Source of the DNA: UBA1268 sp965662195
GTDB taxonomy: Bacteria; Planctomycetota; Planctomycetia; Pirellulales; UBA1268
DNA length: 64,000 nt
NCBI GenBank assembly: GCA_965662195.1
Contig: CBFIHA010000007.1
Location: forward strand, 1 to 64,000
Reading direction: 5' to 3'
The translations under genes were made by a program, and so were the position numbers. Below are positions 1 through 8,672 of this stretch, one piece after another. Under the pieces are notes generated by a model. That model worked only from the letters and a program-made list of their open reading frames with translations, ran no database searches and was not told the origin of the DNA. Positions within the stretch are counted from its first letter, which is position 1; each line of letters begins with the position of its first letter.

Positions 1-249
1 GCTGGAGATCACGAAGACGCTCAATCCTTGGGCTAAACTGCGACATCAGGATCATTACGCAGTACTGGTCCATGAACAGCCGGCGGTATCTCGCTGCGTG
101 CCCACATTCCGCAGGCACTTCAGACCCTGCACATCCTGATCACGAATCTCGCGCTTCGTCCGTCCAGCCATGGCGGGAACGATAACGATCAGCCGCCCAG
201 GGCGCAACTCCCTTCGGCTTGCCTGGATTGCCAGTTTCCAGGGGAGCAA
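1..249 (-). pseudogene. IS4-type transposase, N-terminal remnant (frameshifted, runs off left edge)
   Basis: Read on the minus strand, positions about 168 down to 61 encode MAGRTKREIRDQDVQGLKCL followed by RNVGTQRDTAG and then a stop. Shifting frame at about position 85 gives LFMDQYCVMILMSQFSPRIE and RLRDLQ up to the window edge. The order (direct-repeat-like R-D-x-A-G, then LF-x-DQY, then F-x-P-x-x-x-x-LR-x-LQ) matches the N-terminus of IS4-type transposases common in planctomycetes. The family recognition is from memory. The missing bases look like a loss of about 10 nt between short GC-rich repeats, which would destroy the frame. No matching terminal inverted repeat was found, so this is a relic rather than an active element. 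Confidence 0.6.
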
Positions 250-280
250 GCATCGTGCCGAATAGGATTGCCATGGATGG

Positions 281-316
281 CTTTTTCCACGGACAGCCAG
301 TTGTCCGTGAAAAAAG
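281..316. repeat. Inverted repeat, 15-nt arms with 6-nt loop
   Basis: The arm at 281-295 pairs with the arm at 302-316 with one mismatch, and the loop is GCCAGT. The core stem is CACGGACA/TGTCCGTG. A T-run precedes the stem and an A-run follows it, so on either strand the order is opposite to that of an intrinsic terminator. It lies just upstream of the transposase relic and may be an end or regulatory structure of that element. The rest of 250-488 holds no gene I can support. Confidence 0.55.
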
Positions 317-488
317 GCCGTGATGGGCTTCTATACGGGCGGTTGTGGCCTGCGGAAGAGGATCTGCCATCACCACCGGCTTGACAAGAACATGTTCTTT
401 TGTTCATTCTTGTCGCCAGATGGTGTTCTGATGTTCACCCTGCCTCTGGCCGTGACCAGTAGCCCCCACTTCAATCCAGGAGATTCCC

Positions 489-2087
489 ATGCTCGCCCGC
501 CTGCAAACCTTTTCGATGCTCGGTGTCGAGGCCGTGCCCGTCGATGTGGAGGTCGACGTCTCGACAGGTGCCCTGCCGACCACGGTGCTGGTCGGGCTGC
601 CCGACACCGCAATTCGTGAGAGCACCCATCGGGTGGCCCGAGCCATGGTTAATTGCGGCTTTCAACGGCCCAACGACCGGATCGTGGTCAATCTCGCCCC
701 TGCCGAACTGCCGAAGCAGGCGGCCACCTTCGACCTCCCGATCACGCTGGGCATTCTGGCTGGCAGCGGACAGTTTTCCTCAGAGCGGTTCCGCGACTAT
801 GCCGTTGTCGGAGAGCTATCGCTGGAGGGCTCGACCCGACCGGCCCGCGGCGCGCTGTCGATGGCGATAACCGCGGCCCGGCAACGAAACCTCCGGGGGG
901 TCGTGGTGCCGGCCGCCAGCGCCACCGAGGCTGCCGTCGTGGAGTCGATCGAGGTGATTCCGGTGGCGAACCTCGGTGAGGCGGTCGGCTTTTTCGCCGG
1001 TGAACTCGATATTCCCCGGGCTCCCGCCCGGGTCGATGAGTGGTTCGATCGCTTTGCAAGCTATGACATCGACTTTGCCGACGTCCGCGGCCAGGAGGCG
1101 GCCAAGCGGGCCCTCCTGGTGGCGGCGGCCGGCGGGCACAACGTGGCGATGCTCGGCCCGCCCGGCGGCGGCAAGACGATGCTGGCGAAACGAGTTCCAA
1201 CCATCCTGCCGCCGCTCTCAACGGCGGAGAGCATTGAGACCACTCGTATCTACAGTGCACTCGGCCTCCTGTCGGCGGGGCAGCCGCTGTTGGCGACCAG
1301 GCCCTTCCGCGCCCCGCACCACACGATTTCGGAAGCGGGGCTGGTCGGTGGCCGCTCAGTACCGATGCCGGGCGAAATCAGCCTGGCCCACCACGGCGTG
1401 TTGTTCCTCGACGAACTGCCCGAATTCAATCGCCGGACCCTCGAGGTGCTGCGACAGCCGCTTGAAGATGGCACCGTCACCATCAGCCGGGCCCGATCGA
1501 CCACCCGGTTTCCTGCTGACTTCATGCTGGTGGCCGCCTTCAACCCCTGTCCCTGCGGCTATCGAGGCGACCCCCGCCGCGACTGCCAGTGCACCGCGCC
1601 GCAGGTTGAGAAATACATGAGCAAGATTTCGGGGCCGCTACTCGACCGGATCGACATCCACCTTGAGGTGCCGGCCGTTCCGTTCCGCGAGCTTTCCGCC
1701 CGCCGGGCAGGCACCGGTAGCGCCGAAATGCGGGAGCGGGTATTAGCTGCCCGGCAGGTGCAGCAGGGCCGATTGGGCAGCGGCCCCGACGAGCTGTCCT
1801 CGACCGATGAGACGACCAGCCGAGGCGGTCGCCAGCCCCCCGCCCCGCCGCGGTGCAATGCCCGGCTGACCAGCCGTCAGATCCGTGAGTGTTGCCCGCT
1901 CGACGGACCGGCGGTGGAGTTACTGCGGGCAGCCGTTTCCGATCTGGGACTCTCGGCCCGGGCCCACGACAAGGTGCTCCGCGTTGCCCGCACGATTGCC
2001 GACCTCGAAGGGGCCGAGCCGATCAGCTGCGGCCACCTCAGCGAGGCGATCCAGTATCGCCTGCTCGACCGCAAGCTCTGGACCTGA
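489..2087 (+). CDS. YifB/ComM family Mg-chelatase-like AAA ATPase
   Basis: A 532-residue protein with the full family layout. The N-terminal domain is ChlI-like (residues about 20-160, with LPKQAATFDLPITLGILAGS). The central AAA domain carries Walker A GPPGGGKTMLAKRVP near residue 220 and Walker B GVLFLDELPEF near 310. A Cys-rich stretch, NPCPCGYRGD...CQC, precedes the C-terminal Mg_chelatase_C region. ComM is a hexameric helicase for branch migration in natural transformation in Vibrio; YifB homologues are broadly conserved. The start is fixed by AGGAG at 478-482, six bases before the ATG. Length is normal for the family, although the insert after residue 420 (rich in Ser, Thr and Gly) is less conserved. 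The family call is secure; the role in transformation is inferred. Confidence 0.93.
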   Translation: MLARLQTFSMLGVEAVPVDVEVDVSTGALPTTVLVGLPDTAIRESTHRVARAMVNCGFQRPNDRIVVNLAPAELPKQAATFDLPITLGILAGSGQFSSERFRDYAVVGELSLEGSTRPARGALSMAITAARQRNLRGVVVPAASATEAAVVESIEVIPVANLGEAVGFFAGELDIPRAPARVDEWFDRFASYDIDFADVRGQEAAKRALLVAAAGGHNVAMLGPPGGGKTMLAKRVPTILPPLSTAESIETTRIYSALGLLSAGQPLLATRPFRAPHHTISEAGLVGGRSVPMPGEISLAHHGVLFLDELPEFNRRTLEVLRQPLEDGTVTISRARSTTRFPADFMLVAAFNPCPCGYRGDPRRDCQCTAPQVEKYMSKISGPLLDRIDIHLEVPAVPFRELSARRAGTGSAEMRERVLAARQVQQGRLGSGPDELSSTDETTSRGGRQPPAPPRCNARLTSRQIRECCPLDGPAVELLRAAVSDLGLSARAHDKVLRVARTIADLEGAEPISCGHLSEAIQYRLLDRKLWT

Positions 2088-2176
2088 CGTCGCGCCGGCT
2101 CGACAAGCCGCACCACCGCGCGGCAGACTTCGCGGCCGGATGCTGCCCTCTAGGCAGGCCGGTTCATGATGGAGAT

Positions 2177-2216
2177 TTTCACCACGAAGACACAAAGACA
2201 CGTCGGACACGAAGGC
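2177..2216. repeat. HEDTKTRR-type intergenic repeat, left arm
   Basis: The sequence TTCACCACGAAGACACAAAG continues with GACAC-containing units. Read as protein it gives HHEDTKTRRT, the signature of a dispersed repeat that is widespread in planctomycete and other environmental genomes and is often misannotated as coding. The other arm is at 2376-2410 in inverted orientation. Confidence 0.7.
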
Positions 2217-2375
2217 TTGAGGGGCTGCGAGCTTCCTCATGCTGCCCACACCCTGCGCGAGAGAACGGCTGCTCGTATCTTGTCGCCTGGGAAGGATTGG
2301 CTCGTTTGATCAATCAATTGAGTGCCTTCCTTTTCCGTTGGGACTTGCTACCGAGCCTGCTCGCCGCTTGCCGCT

Positions 2376-2410
2376 CACTTCGTGTCCTTCGTGCCTTCGT
2401 AGTGAATCAA
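2376..2410. repeat. HEDTKTRR-type intergenic repeat, right (inverted) arm
   Basis: CACTTCGTGTCCTTCGTGCC followed by TTCGTAGTGAA is the imperfect reverse complement of the arm at 2177-2216. Both arms share the pattern TTCAC[CT]ACGAAG[AG]CAC[AG]AAG. They lie about 160 bases apart and could form a long imperfect hairpin. Confidence 0.7.
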
Positions 2411-2485
2411 AATGCACGATAAACTGTCGATTCCACCGGCTTGAGGCGTTCATGCCGCTAGGCGCTGGCTTTGAAACGAGACAGC

Positions 2486-3244
2486 ATGACGTTCGACCGC
2501 ACACCAACCGCGACAGCGATGAACCGCTCTGGGGGCTTCACAAGACTTGTGGTCGCCGGGGGACTTGCCGTAGCCGGCCTGCTGGCCTTGGCAGTCGATC
2601 TGCCGGTTGCGGAGTGGTTCCGCGGCCACGACCTGCCGAAGGAGGTGAGTCGCTTTCTGAACTTTGCCGAGGTCTTTGGGCATGGCATCGGCGTGGCGGT
2701 CATCATGCTGGGAGTGTTTGCACTCGACGGCTCTCTTCGGTTTCCAGCCCTCACCTGGCCGGCCATCCGCTGGCCCACCTATCAGCCGACCGCCGACCGG
2801 CGGTATGCCGCCCGGATGCTCGGCGGCCTCCTAGCAGGTCCGTTGACAGTCCTGCTGCTGAAACAACTGGTCGACCGCGTCCGGCCACGAGCCGCCGACC
2901 TTTCCCGGGCAGCGAGCGTGTTCGATACCTTTGGCCGGGGGCTGCTGGCCGAGGGGGGGGGTGGCGGCAGTGACTTGCACAGTTTTCCCTCCGGCCATTC
3001 GGCCACGGCGGCAGCTCTGGCTGGCATCCTGATCTGGAAATATCCGCGGGGCCGCTGGTTTTTTCTGCTGCTGGCGATGAGTGCCTGCCTGCAACGGATC
3101 GCCTCGTCGGCCCACTACCCCAGCGACGCCTGCTTCGGCGCGGCGATCGGCGTGCTGGGCGTGGCGATCGTGCTGGGCCGGGAGACCACACCCGCCCTCG
3201 GACCGGCCCAGACGCACCCCTCGCGGACTCCTGCTGATCGTTGA
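2486..3244 (+). CDS. PAP2-family membrane phosphatase
   Basis: A multi-spanning protein of about 252 residues with the three phosphatidic-acid-phosphatase motifs: K-x6-RP (KQLVDRVRP), PSGH (SFPSGHSATAAA) and R-x5-H-x3-D (RIASSAHYPSD). Hydrophobic segments flank these motifs, which places the active site on the outer face of the inner membrane. Members hydrolyse phosphatidate, phosphatidylglycerophosphate or undecaprenyl pyrophosphate, and the sequence does not say which. The ATG at 2486 has ACGAG five bases upstream. A TTG at 2471 and an ATG at 2519 are alternatives. The frame ends 100 bases before the next gene. Confidence 0.88.
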   Translation: MTFDRTPTATAMNRSGGFTRLVVAGGLAVAGLLALAVDLPVAEWFRGHDLPKEVSRFLNFAEVFGHGIGVAVIMLGVFALDGSLRFPALTWPAIRWPTYQPTADRRYAARMLGGLLAGPLTVLLLKQLVDRVRPRAADLSRAASVFDTFGRGLLAEGGGGGSDLHSFPSGHSATAAALAGILIWKYPRGRWFFLLLAMSACLQRIASSAHYPSDACFGAAIGVLGVAIVLGRETTPALGPAQTHPSRTPADR

Positions 3245-3288
3245 TCGGCCGGCCGGAAAGCAGCGGCCCCGGTCTGCTATGCTACGCC

Positions 3289-3306
3289 CGGTGGCACAAG
3301 CCACCG
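3289..3306. terminator. Short GC hairpin, possible terminator or leader structure
   Basis: CGGTGGC (3289-3295), loop ACAA, GCCACCG (3300-3306) is a perfect seven-pair stem. It lies 45 bases after the PAP2 stop and 40 bases before the receiver gene. No T-run follows, so termination is uncertain. Confidence 0.35.
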
Positions 3307-3346
3307 CACGCCCGTTCCTCCTCCCCACCGCCCCGCCGGTCCTGAG

Positions 3347-3763
3347 ATGCCCCCTGCCAAACGCGCAAAAAAAGCGACCCGAAGTAAATCTGCCGCCGCC
3401 GCTGACAAGCGGATTCTGCTGGTCGATGACGATGCTGAAATCATTGAGTCGATGCGGACCGTCCTCGAGTCCAAGGGCTACACGGTGCTGATCGCCCGCG
3501 ACGGGAACCAAGGCGTGGCCCTGGCCGAGAAGGAACTGCCCGATCTGGTCGTCCTCGACATGATGATGCCCAAGCGGAGCGGATTTCTGGTCCTGGAGCG
3601 GCTTCGCCGGAGCCTGCAGACGCCGCTGCGGATCATTATGGTGACCGCCAACGAGGGCAGCCGGCACAAGGCCTATGCTGAGATGCTCGGGGTCGATGAC
3701 TACATCCGCAAGCCGTTCGCGATGGATCGGCTGCTGGAGAGCGTCGGCAGGCTGTTGAGCTGA
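3347..3763 (+). CDS. Single-domain response regulator (receiver only)
   Basis: A 138-residue protein made of a basic, Lys/Ala-rich N-terminal tail (about 22 residues) and one complete receiver domain. The acidic pair is in LLVDDDAEI, the phosphoacceptor Asp in DLVVLDMMMPKRSG, the switch Thr in MVTANE and the conserved Lys in IRKPFA. It has no output domain, so it should act through protein contacts, as CheY or Spo0F do. No histidine kinase is adjacent, so the partner is unknown. The start is the only ATG in a suitable place, and its ribosome site is weak. The basic tail could be a nucleic-acid or partner contact, which is inference. Confidence 0.9.
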   Translation: MPPAKRAKKATRSKSAAAADKRILLVDDDAEIIESMRTVLESKGYTVLIARDGNQGVALAEKELPDLVVLDMMMPKRSGFLVLERLRRSLQTPLRIIMVTANEGSRHKAYAEMLGVDDYIRKPFAMDRLLESVGRLLS

Positions 3764-3911
3764 GATGGCCTGCTCGACGCCCGAAAAGGCGGCTCCGCCG
3801 CAGCCCACCCTCCGCAGCCCACGCAGCTTCCGGGCCGGAGGCATTTCCATGGCCGGGAAAAATTCGGGCTGAAAGTCGGGTTTGTCGGCCGGGCCCCGGG
3901 GGTTAGAACGA

Positions 3912-5873
3912 ATGGGGTCGGACACGATCACCGTGACCGACCGCCGCAGCTTCGGTGTTTGTCAGGCTGCTTCCGAATTCATTGTGATGGTGCCGATGGC
4001 TGCTTCCGCCGACATCTCGCAGGGCCCGACTCCCCGCCACGAAGCGGGACCGCTCGGCGGCGATGACACGAAGGAGCGGGTCCGTGAGGCGATTGATATC
4101 GTCGATCTGATCGGAAGCTACATCTCGCTGCGGCGAAATGGTCGCAACCTCACCGGCCTCTGCCCCTGGCATGACGATTCGCGGCCGAGCCTGCAGATCA
4201 ACCCGGAACGGCAGACCTTCCGCTGCTGGGTCTGCAACATCGGGGGTGATGCCTTCAGCTTTCTCATGCGGATGGAGCGGCTTGAGTTCCGCGAGGCGCT
4301 TGAGCAACTGGCTGAACGCGCCGGGATTGACCTGCCCAAAAGCCGTGGTCCCGGCGGCGACGTCAAACGGCCGCTGTTCGAGACGGTTGCCTGGGCTGCG
4401 GCCCGGTTCAGCGAATGCCTGCAGTCCTCTCCGTTGGCCGCAAAGGCCCGGGCCTATCTCGCTGACCGCGGCCTGACCGCCGAGACCGTCGCAGCTCACG
4501 GGCTGGGCTTCGTACCCGACGAGTGGGACTGGCTGCTGCGGCAGGCGCAGGCCGCTGGCGTTGCCACTAGCAAGCTCGAGCAGGCCGGGCTGGCGGTTCC
4601 GCGGCAGGACCGGTCGGGGCACTACGACCGCTTCCGCGGTCGGGTGATGTTTCCCATCCGTGATCCCCAGGGGCGGCATGTCGCCTTCGGTGGCCGGGTG
4701 TTGCCCGGCAGTCCCCCCGATGCTGCGAAGTACATCAACTCACCCGAGACCCCGATCTTTTCCAAGCAGTCGATGCTCTACGGTCTTGAGACGGCCCGCG
4801 AAACAATGAGCCGGTCCCGAAGGGCCATCGTCGTGGAAGGCTACACCGACTGCCTTGCCGCCCGGCAGGCCGGCGTCGGGGATGTTGTCGCCGTGCTCGG
4901 AACGGCACTCGGCCAACGGCATGCCCGGCTGCTCCGTCGGTACGCCGACCGCATCGTGGTGGTTCTCGACGGCGACGATGCCGGCCGCCGCCGGGCCGAT
5001 GAGGTGCTTGAGGTGCTGCTGGCCGAGCCGATCGATGTCCGGATTGCCAGCCTGCCCAGTGATGTCGACCCCTGTGACTTCTGTCTGAACGAAGGCAGCG
5101 ACGCCTTCGAGGCCCTCCTGAGCACCGCGGTCGACCCTCTCGACTACCGGATGCAGCGGGTTGTTGACAGCCTGCCTGCCGACGCTTCTGACGAGATCGC
5201 CCTGACGGCGGTGGAGGGCGTTCTGAGCGTGATGGCGGCGGTCTCCCCCCGGTCACCACTGCCGCCGTCACAGCGGCAGCTGCGGGAGGATCAGCTGCTC
5301 GGCCGGCTCTCCCGCCGGTTCGGCCTTTCCCGCGAGGCCCTGCAGGCCCGGTTGGCCGAACTGGCCCGGGCCCGCTCCAGCAACAACGCGACCCTGGCCC
5401 AGGGGGAGGATGAGGCAATCGACGCCCGTTCCCTGCCCGCCTGGGACCGAGAACTGCTCGAGGCAATCGTGGCCGCCCCAGAAGCGATCGGCCCGTTGCT
5501 CCTGCAGGTTTTAGACATCGAACTCGAGACCGAGGTCGCCCGGCTGGTGCTGGCTGCCGCAGTCGCGCTGCAGGCCGCCGGCCGCAAGCCGACACTGGCA
5601 TCACTGCTGCTGGAACTGACCGATCCGCGGCTGCACGGACTGCTCGTCCAGCTCGACGAATCGACCCGGGAACAGACTCATCTTGATCAAATCGACCGCG
5701 TGCATCACCTTGATGCGGCGATCACACGTCGTCGGGCGGATCGGACCGCCCGGCAGAACCTGCGAACACTCAAGACCTCGCCGCTCCAGCCGGACGACGA
5801 GGCAGCAATCCTCGAGCAACTCGTCGCCGCGCGGCGGGCTGCTCAGGGCATGACTGATCCCAAGGAGGGGTGA
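3912..5873 (+). CDS. dnaG: DNA primase DnaG
   Basis: Synthesises RNA primers at the replication fork. The N-terminal CHC2 zinc-binding domain shows CPWH...CWVC within NLTGLCPWHDDSRPSLQINP, followed by GGDAFSFL. The catalytic core has the TOPRIM signatures VVEGYTDCLAARQAGV and VVVLDGDDAGRRRADE. The C-terminal 200 residues are helical and should bind DnaB. At about 650 residues it is longer than E. coli DnaG (581). The start is uncertain: the first helix normally begins near KERVREAIDIV (about position 4070), so the N-terminus is extended under any choice. ATG 3912 has a G-rich stretch before it, and ATG 3987 and 3996 are alternatives. It is followed by rpoD, the classical macromolecular-synthesis pair, here without rpsU in front. 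Confidence 0.95.
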   Translation: MGSDTITVTDRRSFGVCQAASEFIVMVPMAASADISQGPTPRHEAGPLGGDDTKERVREAIDIVDLIGSYISLRRNGRNLTGLCPWHDDSRPSLQINPERQTFRCWVCNIGGDAFSFLMRMERLEFREALEQLAERAGIDLPKSRGPGGDVKRPLFETVAWAAARFSECLQSSPLAAKARAYLADRGLTAETVAAHGLGFVPDEWDWLLRQAQAAGVATSKLEQAGLAVPRQDRSGHYDRFRGRVMFPIRDPQGRHVAFGGRVLPGSPPDAAKYINSPETPIFSKQSMLYGLETARETMSRSRRAIVVEGYTDCLAARQAGVGDVVAVLGTALGQRHARLLRRYADRIVVVLDGDDAGRRRADEVLEVLLAEPIDVRIASLPSDVDPCDFCLNEGSDAFEALLSTAVDPLDYRMQRVVDSLPADASDEIALTAVEGVLSVMAAVSPRSPLPPSQRQLREDQLLGRLSRRFGLSREALQARLAELARARSSNNATLAQGEDEAIDARSLPAWDRELLEAIVAAPEAIGPLLLQVLDIELETEVARLVLAAAVALQAAGRKPTLASLLLELTDPRLHGLLVQLDESTREQTHLDQIDRVHHLDAAITRRRADRTARQNLRTLKTSPLQPDDEAAILEQLVAARRAAQGMTDPKEG

Positions 5874-6009
5874 AGATGCCCGGCTCGTCGCTGCAATCAG
5901 AATCTCATTCGTCCGCAATGCGGCCGGCTGATGTTCTGGGGGGTGGTGTGCGAGTGACGTCCGGAGAAGGCGTGCCAGTAGTGGTACGCTGGTGAAGGAG
6001 AACCAGCCG

Positions 6010-7764
6010 ATGAATACGAACGATAACCAGCCTCCAGAATCCTCAGCCGAAAGCCTGCCTGAAGCCATCCCCTTGGCGGCAGTCGCCGGCCTCAATCACC
6101 TGCACGACGCCGACCTGCGGGGACTGATCGAAGCCGGGCAGCGAAGTGGCTATCTGACCTTTGATCAGATCAATGCCTACCTGCCGGACGAGGCGGTCGA
6201 CCCGGAGAAGATCGACGCCCTGCTCGTGGCCCTCGATGACCGGGGGATCGAATTGGTCGAACAAATGCCTGAGGAGCCTGCCGCCAGTCCGGCTGACGAA
6301 CTCGCCGCCATCCTGCCGGCGGCCCCGCGGGTCAAGGCTGCCAAGCCGAAACGGGACGAGGCGATCACCACGCCGCCCTCGAATGCCGCCAACGATCCGA
6401 TCCGGATGTATCTGGCCCAGATGGCGGAAATCCCACTGCTCACTCGGGAGGAGGAAATCTCTCTGGCCAAGCGGATCGAGGTCACCCGCAAACGGTTCCG
6501 CCGGGCCATTCTCGGCTGCGGCTTTGCCATGCAGTCGACCGTCGAAACCCTGCGGCGTGTTCATGAGGGCCGGCTGCCGTTCGATCGGACAATCAAGGTT
6601 TCGCTGACGGAGCGGCTGACGAAAGAGCAGATCTCGGCGCGGATGCCGCACAACCTGGCCACGCTCGATCGGCTGATGGCCCAGAGCCTGGCCGATTTCA
6701 AACTGCTGATCAGCACGCGGACCGATCCGGCTGCCGCCCGGGAGGCCCGCCGACGGTTTCGCCGCACCCGCGGCAAGACCCTGACCCTGGTCGAGGAGCT
6801 GAGCCTGCGGACCCGCCGCGTCCAGCCGCTGATGAAACTGTTGGGCGGCATGTCGGACCGAATGGATCGGCTGCAGGCAGACCTGCGGCGGATGACAGCA
6901 GGGGAACTCTCCTGTGACGACCGGGCCGACATGCGAAAGGAACTGCGGGACCTGATGCTTTCGACCCAGGAAAGCCCACGATCACTCCGCAATCGGGTGG
7001 CGTCACTCGACAAGCTGAAGACCGAGTACGAGGCCGCCAAGCGGAACCTGTCGGCAGCCAACCTACGGCTGGTGGTGTCGATTGCCAAGAAGTATCGCAA
7101 CCGGGGGCTGTCGTTCCTCGACCTGATCCAGGAGGGCAACACGGGGCTGATGCGGGCGGTCGACAAGTATGAGTATCGCCGTGGCTTCAAGTTTTCGACC
7201 TACGCCACCTGGTGGATTCGGCAGGCGATCACCCGGGCAATCGCTGACCAGGCCCGGACGATTCGGATTCCGGTCCACATGATCGACCTCCTGACAAAAC
7301 TGCGGGCTACCGCCAAGAAGCTGCTGCACGAACTCGGCCGCGAGCCGACCCCAGAGGAAATTGCCGATGCCGCCGAGGTCGGCCTGGAGGATGCCCGCCG
7401 GGTGCTCGACATGGGCCGGCAGCCGATGAGCCTCGACCGGCCGATCGGGGAGAGTGACGACGCCAGCTTCAGCGAACTGGTTGAAGACCTGGGCGCGTCG
7501 AGCCCGACCGAGTCGACGACTCACGGCCTGCTGCGGGACAAGCTCGACTCGCTGCTGAAGACCCTGACCTACCGCGAGCGGGAGATCATTCGGCTGCGGT
7601 ACGGACTCACCGACGGCTACACCTATACCCTCGAAGAGGTCGGCCGGATCTTCCGAGTCACCCGTGAACGGGTCCGCCAGATCGAGGCCAAGGCGGTCAA
7701 AAAACTACAGCACCCGGTGCGGTCTAAGCAGCTCGAGAATTTTCTCGGTAACGCCACTGGCTGA
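6010..7764 (+). CDS. rpoD: Primary sigma factor RpoD (sigma-70)
   Basis: A vegetative sigma factor of about 584 residues. Region 1.1 is N-terminal (roughly residues 20-90). Region 1.2 begins at NDPIRMYLAQMAEIPLLTRE. A spacer of about 200 residues resembles the non-conserved region of proteobacterial RpoD. Region 2 contains NLRLVVSIAKKYRNRGLSFL, DLIQEGNTGLMRAVDKYEY and FSTYATWWIRQAI. Region 4.2 ends in TRERVRQIEAKAVKKLQHP. AAGGAG at 5994-5999 fixes the ATG at 6010 rather than the in-frame GTG at 5992. It sits 136 bases after dnaG. A strong hairpin follows the stop. Confidence 0.97.
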   Translation: MNTNDNQPPESSAESLPEAIPLAAVAGLNHLHDADLRGLIEAGQRSGYLTFDQINAYLPDEAVDPEKIDALLVALDDRGIELVEQMPEEPAASPADELAAILPAAPRVKAAKPKRDEAITTPPSNAANDPIRMYLAQMAEIPLLTREEEISLAKRIEVTRKRFRRAILGCGFAMQSTVETLRRVHEGRLPFDRTIKVSLTERLTKEQISARMPHNLATLDRLMAQSLADFKLLISTRTDPAAAREARRRFRRTRGKTLTLVEELSLRTRRVQPLMKLLGGMSDRMDRLQADLRRMTAGELSCDDRADMRKELRDLMLSTQESPRSLRNRVASLDKLKTEYEAAKRNLSAANLRLVVSIAKKYRNRGLSFLDLIQEGNTGLMRAVDKYEYRRGFKFSTYATWWIRQAITRAIADQARTIRIPVHMIDLLTKLRATAKKLLHELGREPTPEEIADAAEVGLEDARRVLDMGRQPMSLDRPIGESDDASFSELVEDLGASSPTESTTHGLLRDKLDSLLKTLTYREREIIRLRYGLTDGYTYTLEEVGRIFRVTRERVRQIEAKAVKKLQHPVRSKQLENFLGNATG

Positions 7765-7773
7765 CGGACAGCC

Positions 7774-7798
7774 GGGCCGCGGGGCACTCCCGCGGCCC
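7774..7798 (+). terminator. Hairpin downstream of rpoD, probable terminator
   Basis: GGGCCGCGGG (7774-7783), loop GCACT, CCCGCGGCCC (7789-7798) is a perfect ten-pair GC stem starting nine bases after the rpoD stop. It lacks a T-run, so it may work as a Rho-assisted or L-shaped terminator, or as a 3' stabilising element. Confidence 0.65.
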
Positions 7799-7888
7799 GC
7801 TGCCCCGGCAGGTATGCCTGCGAAAGTGCCGGAATGATTTCGGCGGTAACGTGCTTGTGGTAGGCTGGAGAAATCCCGGAGGATTTTC

Positions 7889-8605
7889 ATGGCCGTTGCC
7901 ACTGCTGCCACTATTGTTCGCACCCTGCATCGCATCCAGCAACAGCTAGCCGACCTGCGCGGCCGGCTGGCTGCGGGCCCCCGCCAGATCGTTGCCGGCA
8001 CCGGCCGCCTCACTGCCGCCGAGGCGGCTCGCGACGAGCTTGCCGACGGGCTGCGGCACACCCAGAAGCTGGTCGACACGAAGCAGCTGCAGCTGCGGAC
8101 GGCCGAGGGCAAGATCAGCGACCTTGAAGCCAAGCGGAACACCGCCAAGACCAACAAGGAATACCAGCTGCTCGGTGAGCAGATCGAAGCCGACAAGATG
8201 GCGATCAAGGTGCTCGAGGATGAAATCCTCGAATCATTGGAAAGGGTAGACGAGGTTCGCAGCCGGCAGCCGGCAGCCGAGCAGCAGGTCAAGCAGGCAA
8301 CCGAAAAGCTCACTGGCCTCAAGCGACAGGTGACTGCAGAAACCGATCAGCTTGAGCAGGAGGTCGCCCGGGTTACCGCCCAACTGCAGGAGGCCGAGGC
8401 CGATCTCACTGATGAGCTCCGCGAGCTTTACCAACGAGTCGTCAAGCACAAGGGCGAGGACGGCATGGCGACCGTCGATAGCGGCTGCTGCGGCGGCTGC
8501 CATCAACAGCTCACGGGCAAACAGATTTCCCAGCTCCTGCTGGCAAACGCCGTGATGTGCCGCAGCTGCGGCCGGCTACTCTACGACCCGGACCAGGCCG
8601 CCTGA
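7889..8605 (+). CDS. Coiled-coil protein with C-terminal C4 zinc ribbon (zf-RING_7 / DUF164 family)
   Basis: A 238-residue protein. Residues about 5-185 are almost continuous heptads rich in Glu, Lys, Gln and Leu, forming a long antiparallel coiled-coil hairpin. The last 45 residues form a zinc ribbon with two C-x-x-C pairs: SGCCGGCHQQLTG and MCRSCGRLLYDP. GGAGG at 7878-7882 fixes the ATG at 7889. The family is widespread and has been linked structurally to nucleic-acid or secretion functions, but no biochemical role is settled. Here it lies between rpoD and greA, which suggests co-expression with transcription genes (inference). Confidence 0.85.
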   Translation: MAVATAATIVRTLHRIQQQLADLRGRLAAGPRQIVAGTGRLTAAEAARDELADGLRHTQKLVDTKQLQLRTAEGKISDLEAKRNTAKTNKEYQLLGEQIEADKMAIKVLEDEILESLERVDEVRSRQPAAEQQVKQATEKLTGLKRQVTAETDQLEQEVARVTAQLQEAEADLTDELRELYQRVVKHKGEDGMATVDSGCCGGCHQQLTGKQISQLLLANAVMCRSCGRLLYDPDQAA

Positions 8606-8672
8606 AGCCGTGGTGATTCCACCCGGTGCAACCGCCCGCTATCCCCTGTGATCTGCAAGAAGAGGAAATTGC

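Larger units (their letters stand above)
2088..2485. other. Intergenic region carrying an inverted HEDTKTRR-type repeat
   Basis: About 400 bases without a credible gene. Open frames here are short and run over the repeat arms described separately (2177-2216 and 2376-2410). The middle stretch has a lower GC content than the flanks. No tRNA fold or terminator was recognised. Confidence 0.6.

Noticed and set aside
1889..2422. A 177-codon frame covering the end of the ComM-type gene and the gap after it
   Set aside because: Its only notable segment, HHEDTKTRR, is the translation of a dispersed intergenic repeat; the rest overlaps the ATPase gene in another frame.
2831..3931. A 366-codon minus-strand frame opposite the PAP2 and receiver genes
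   Set aside because: It is antisense to two genes with complete motifs and spans the gap between them without any ribosome site.
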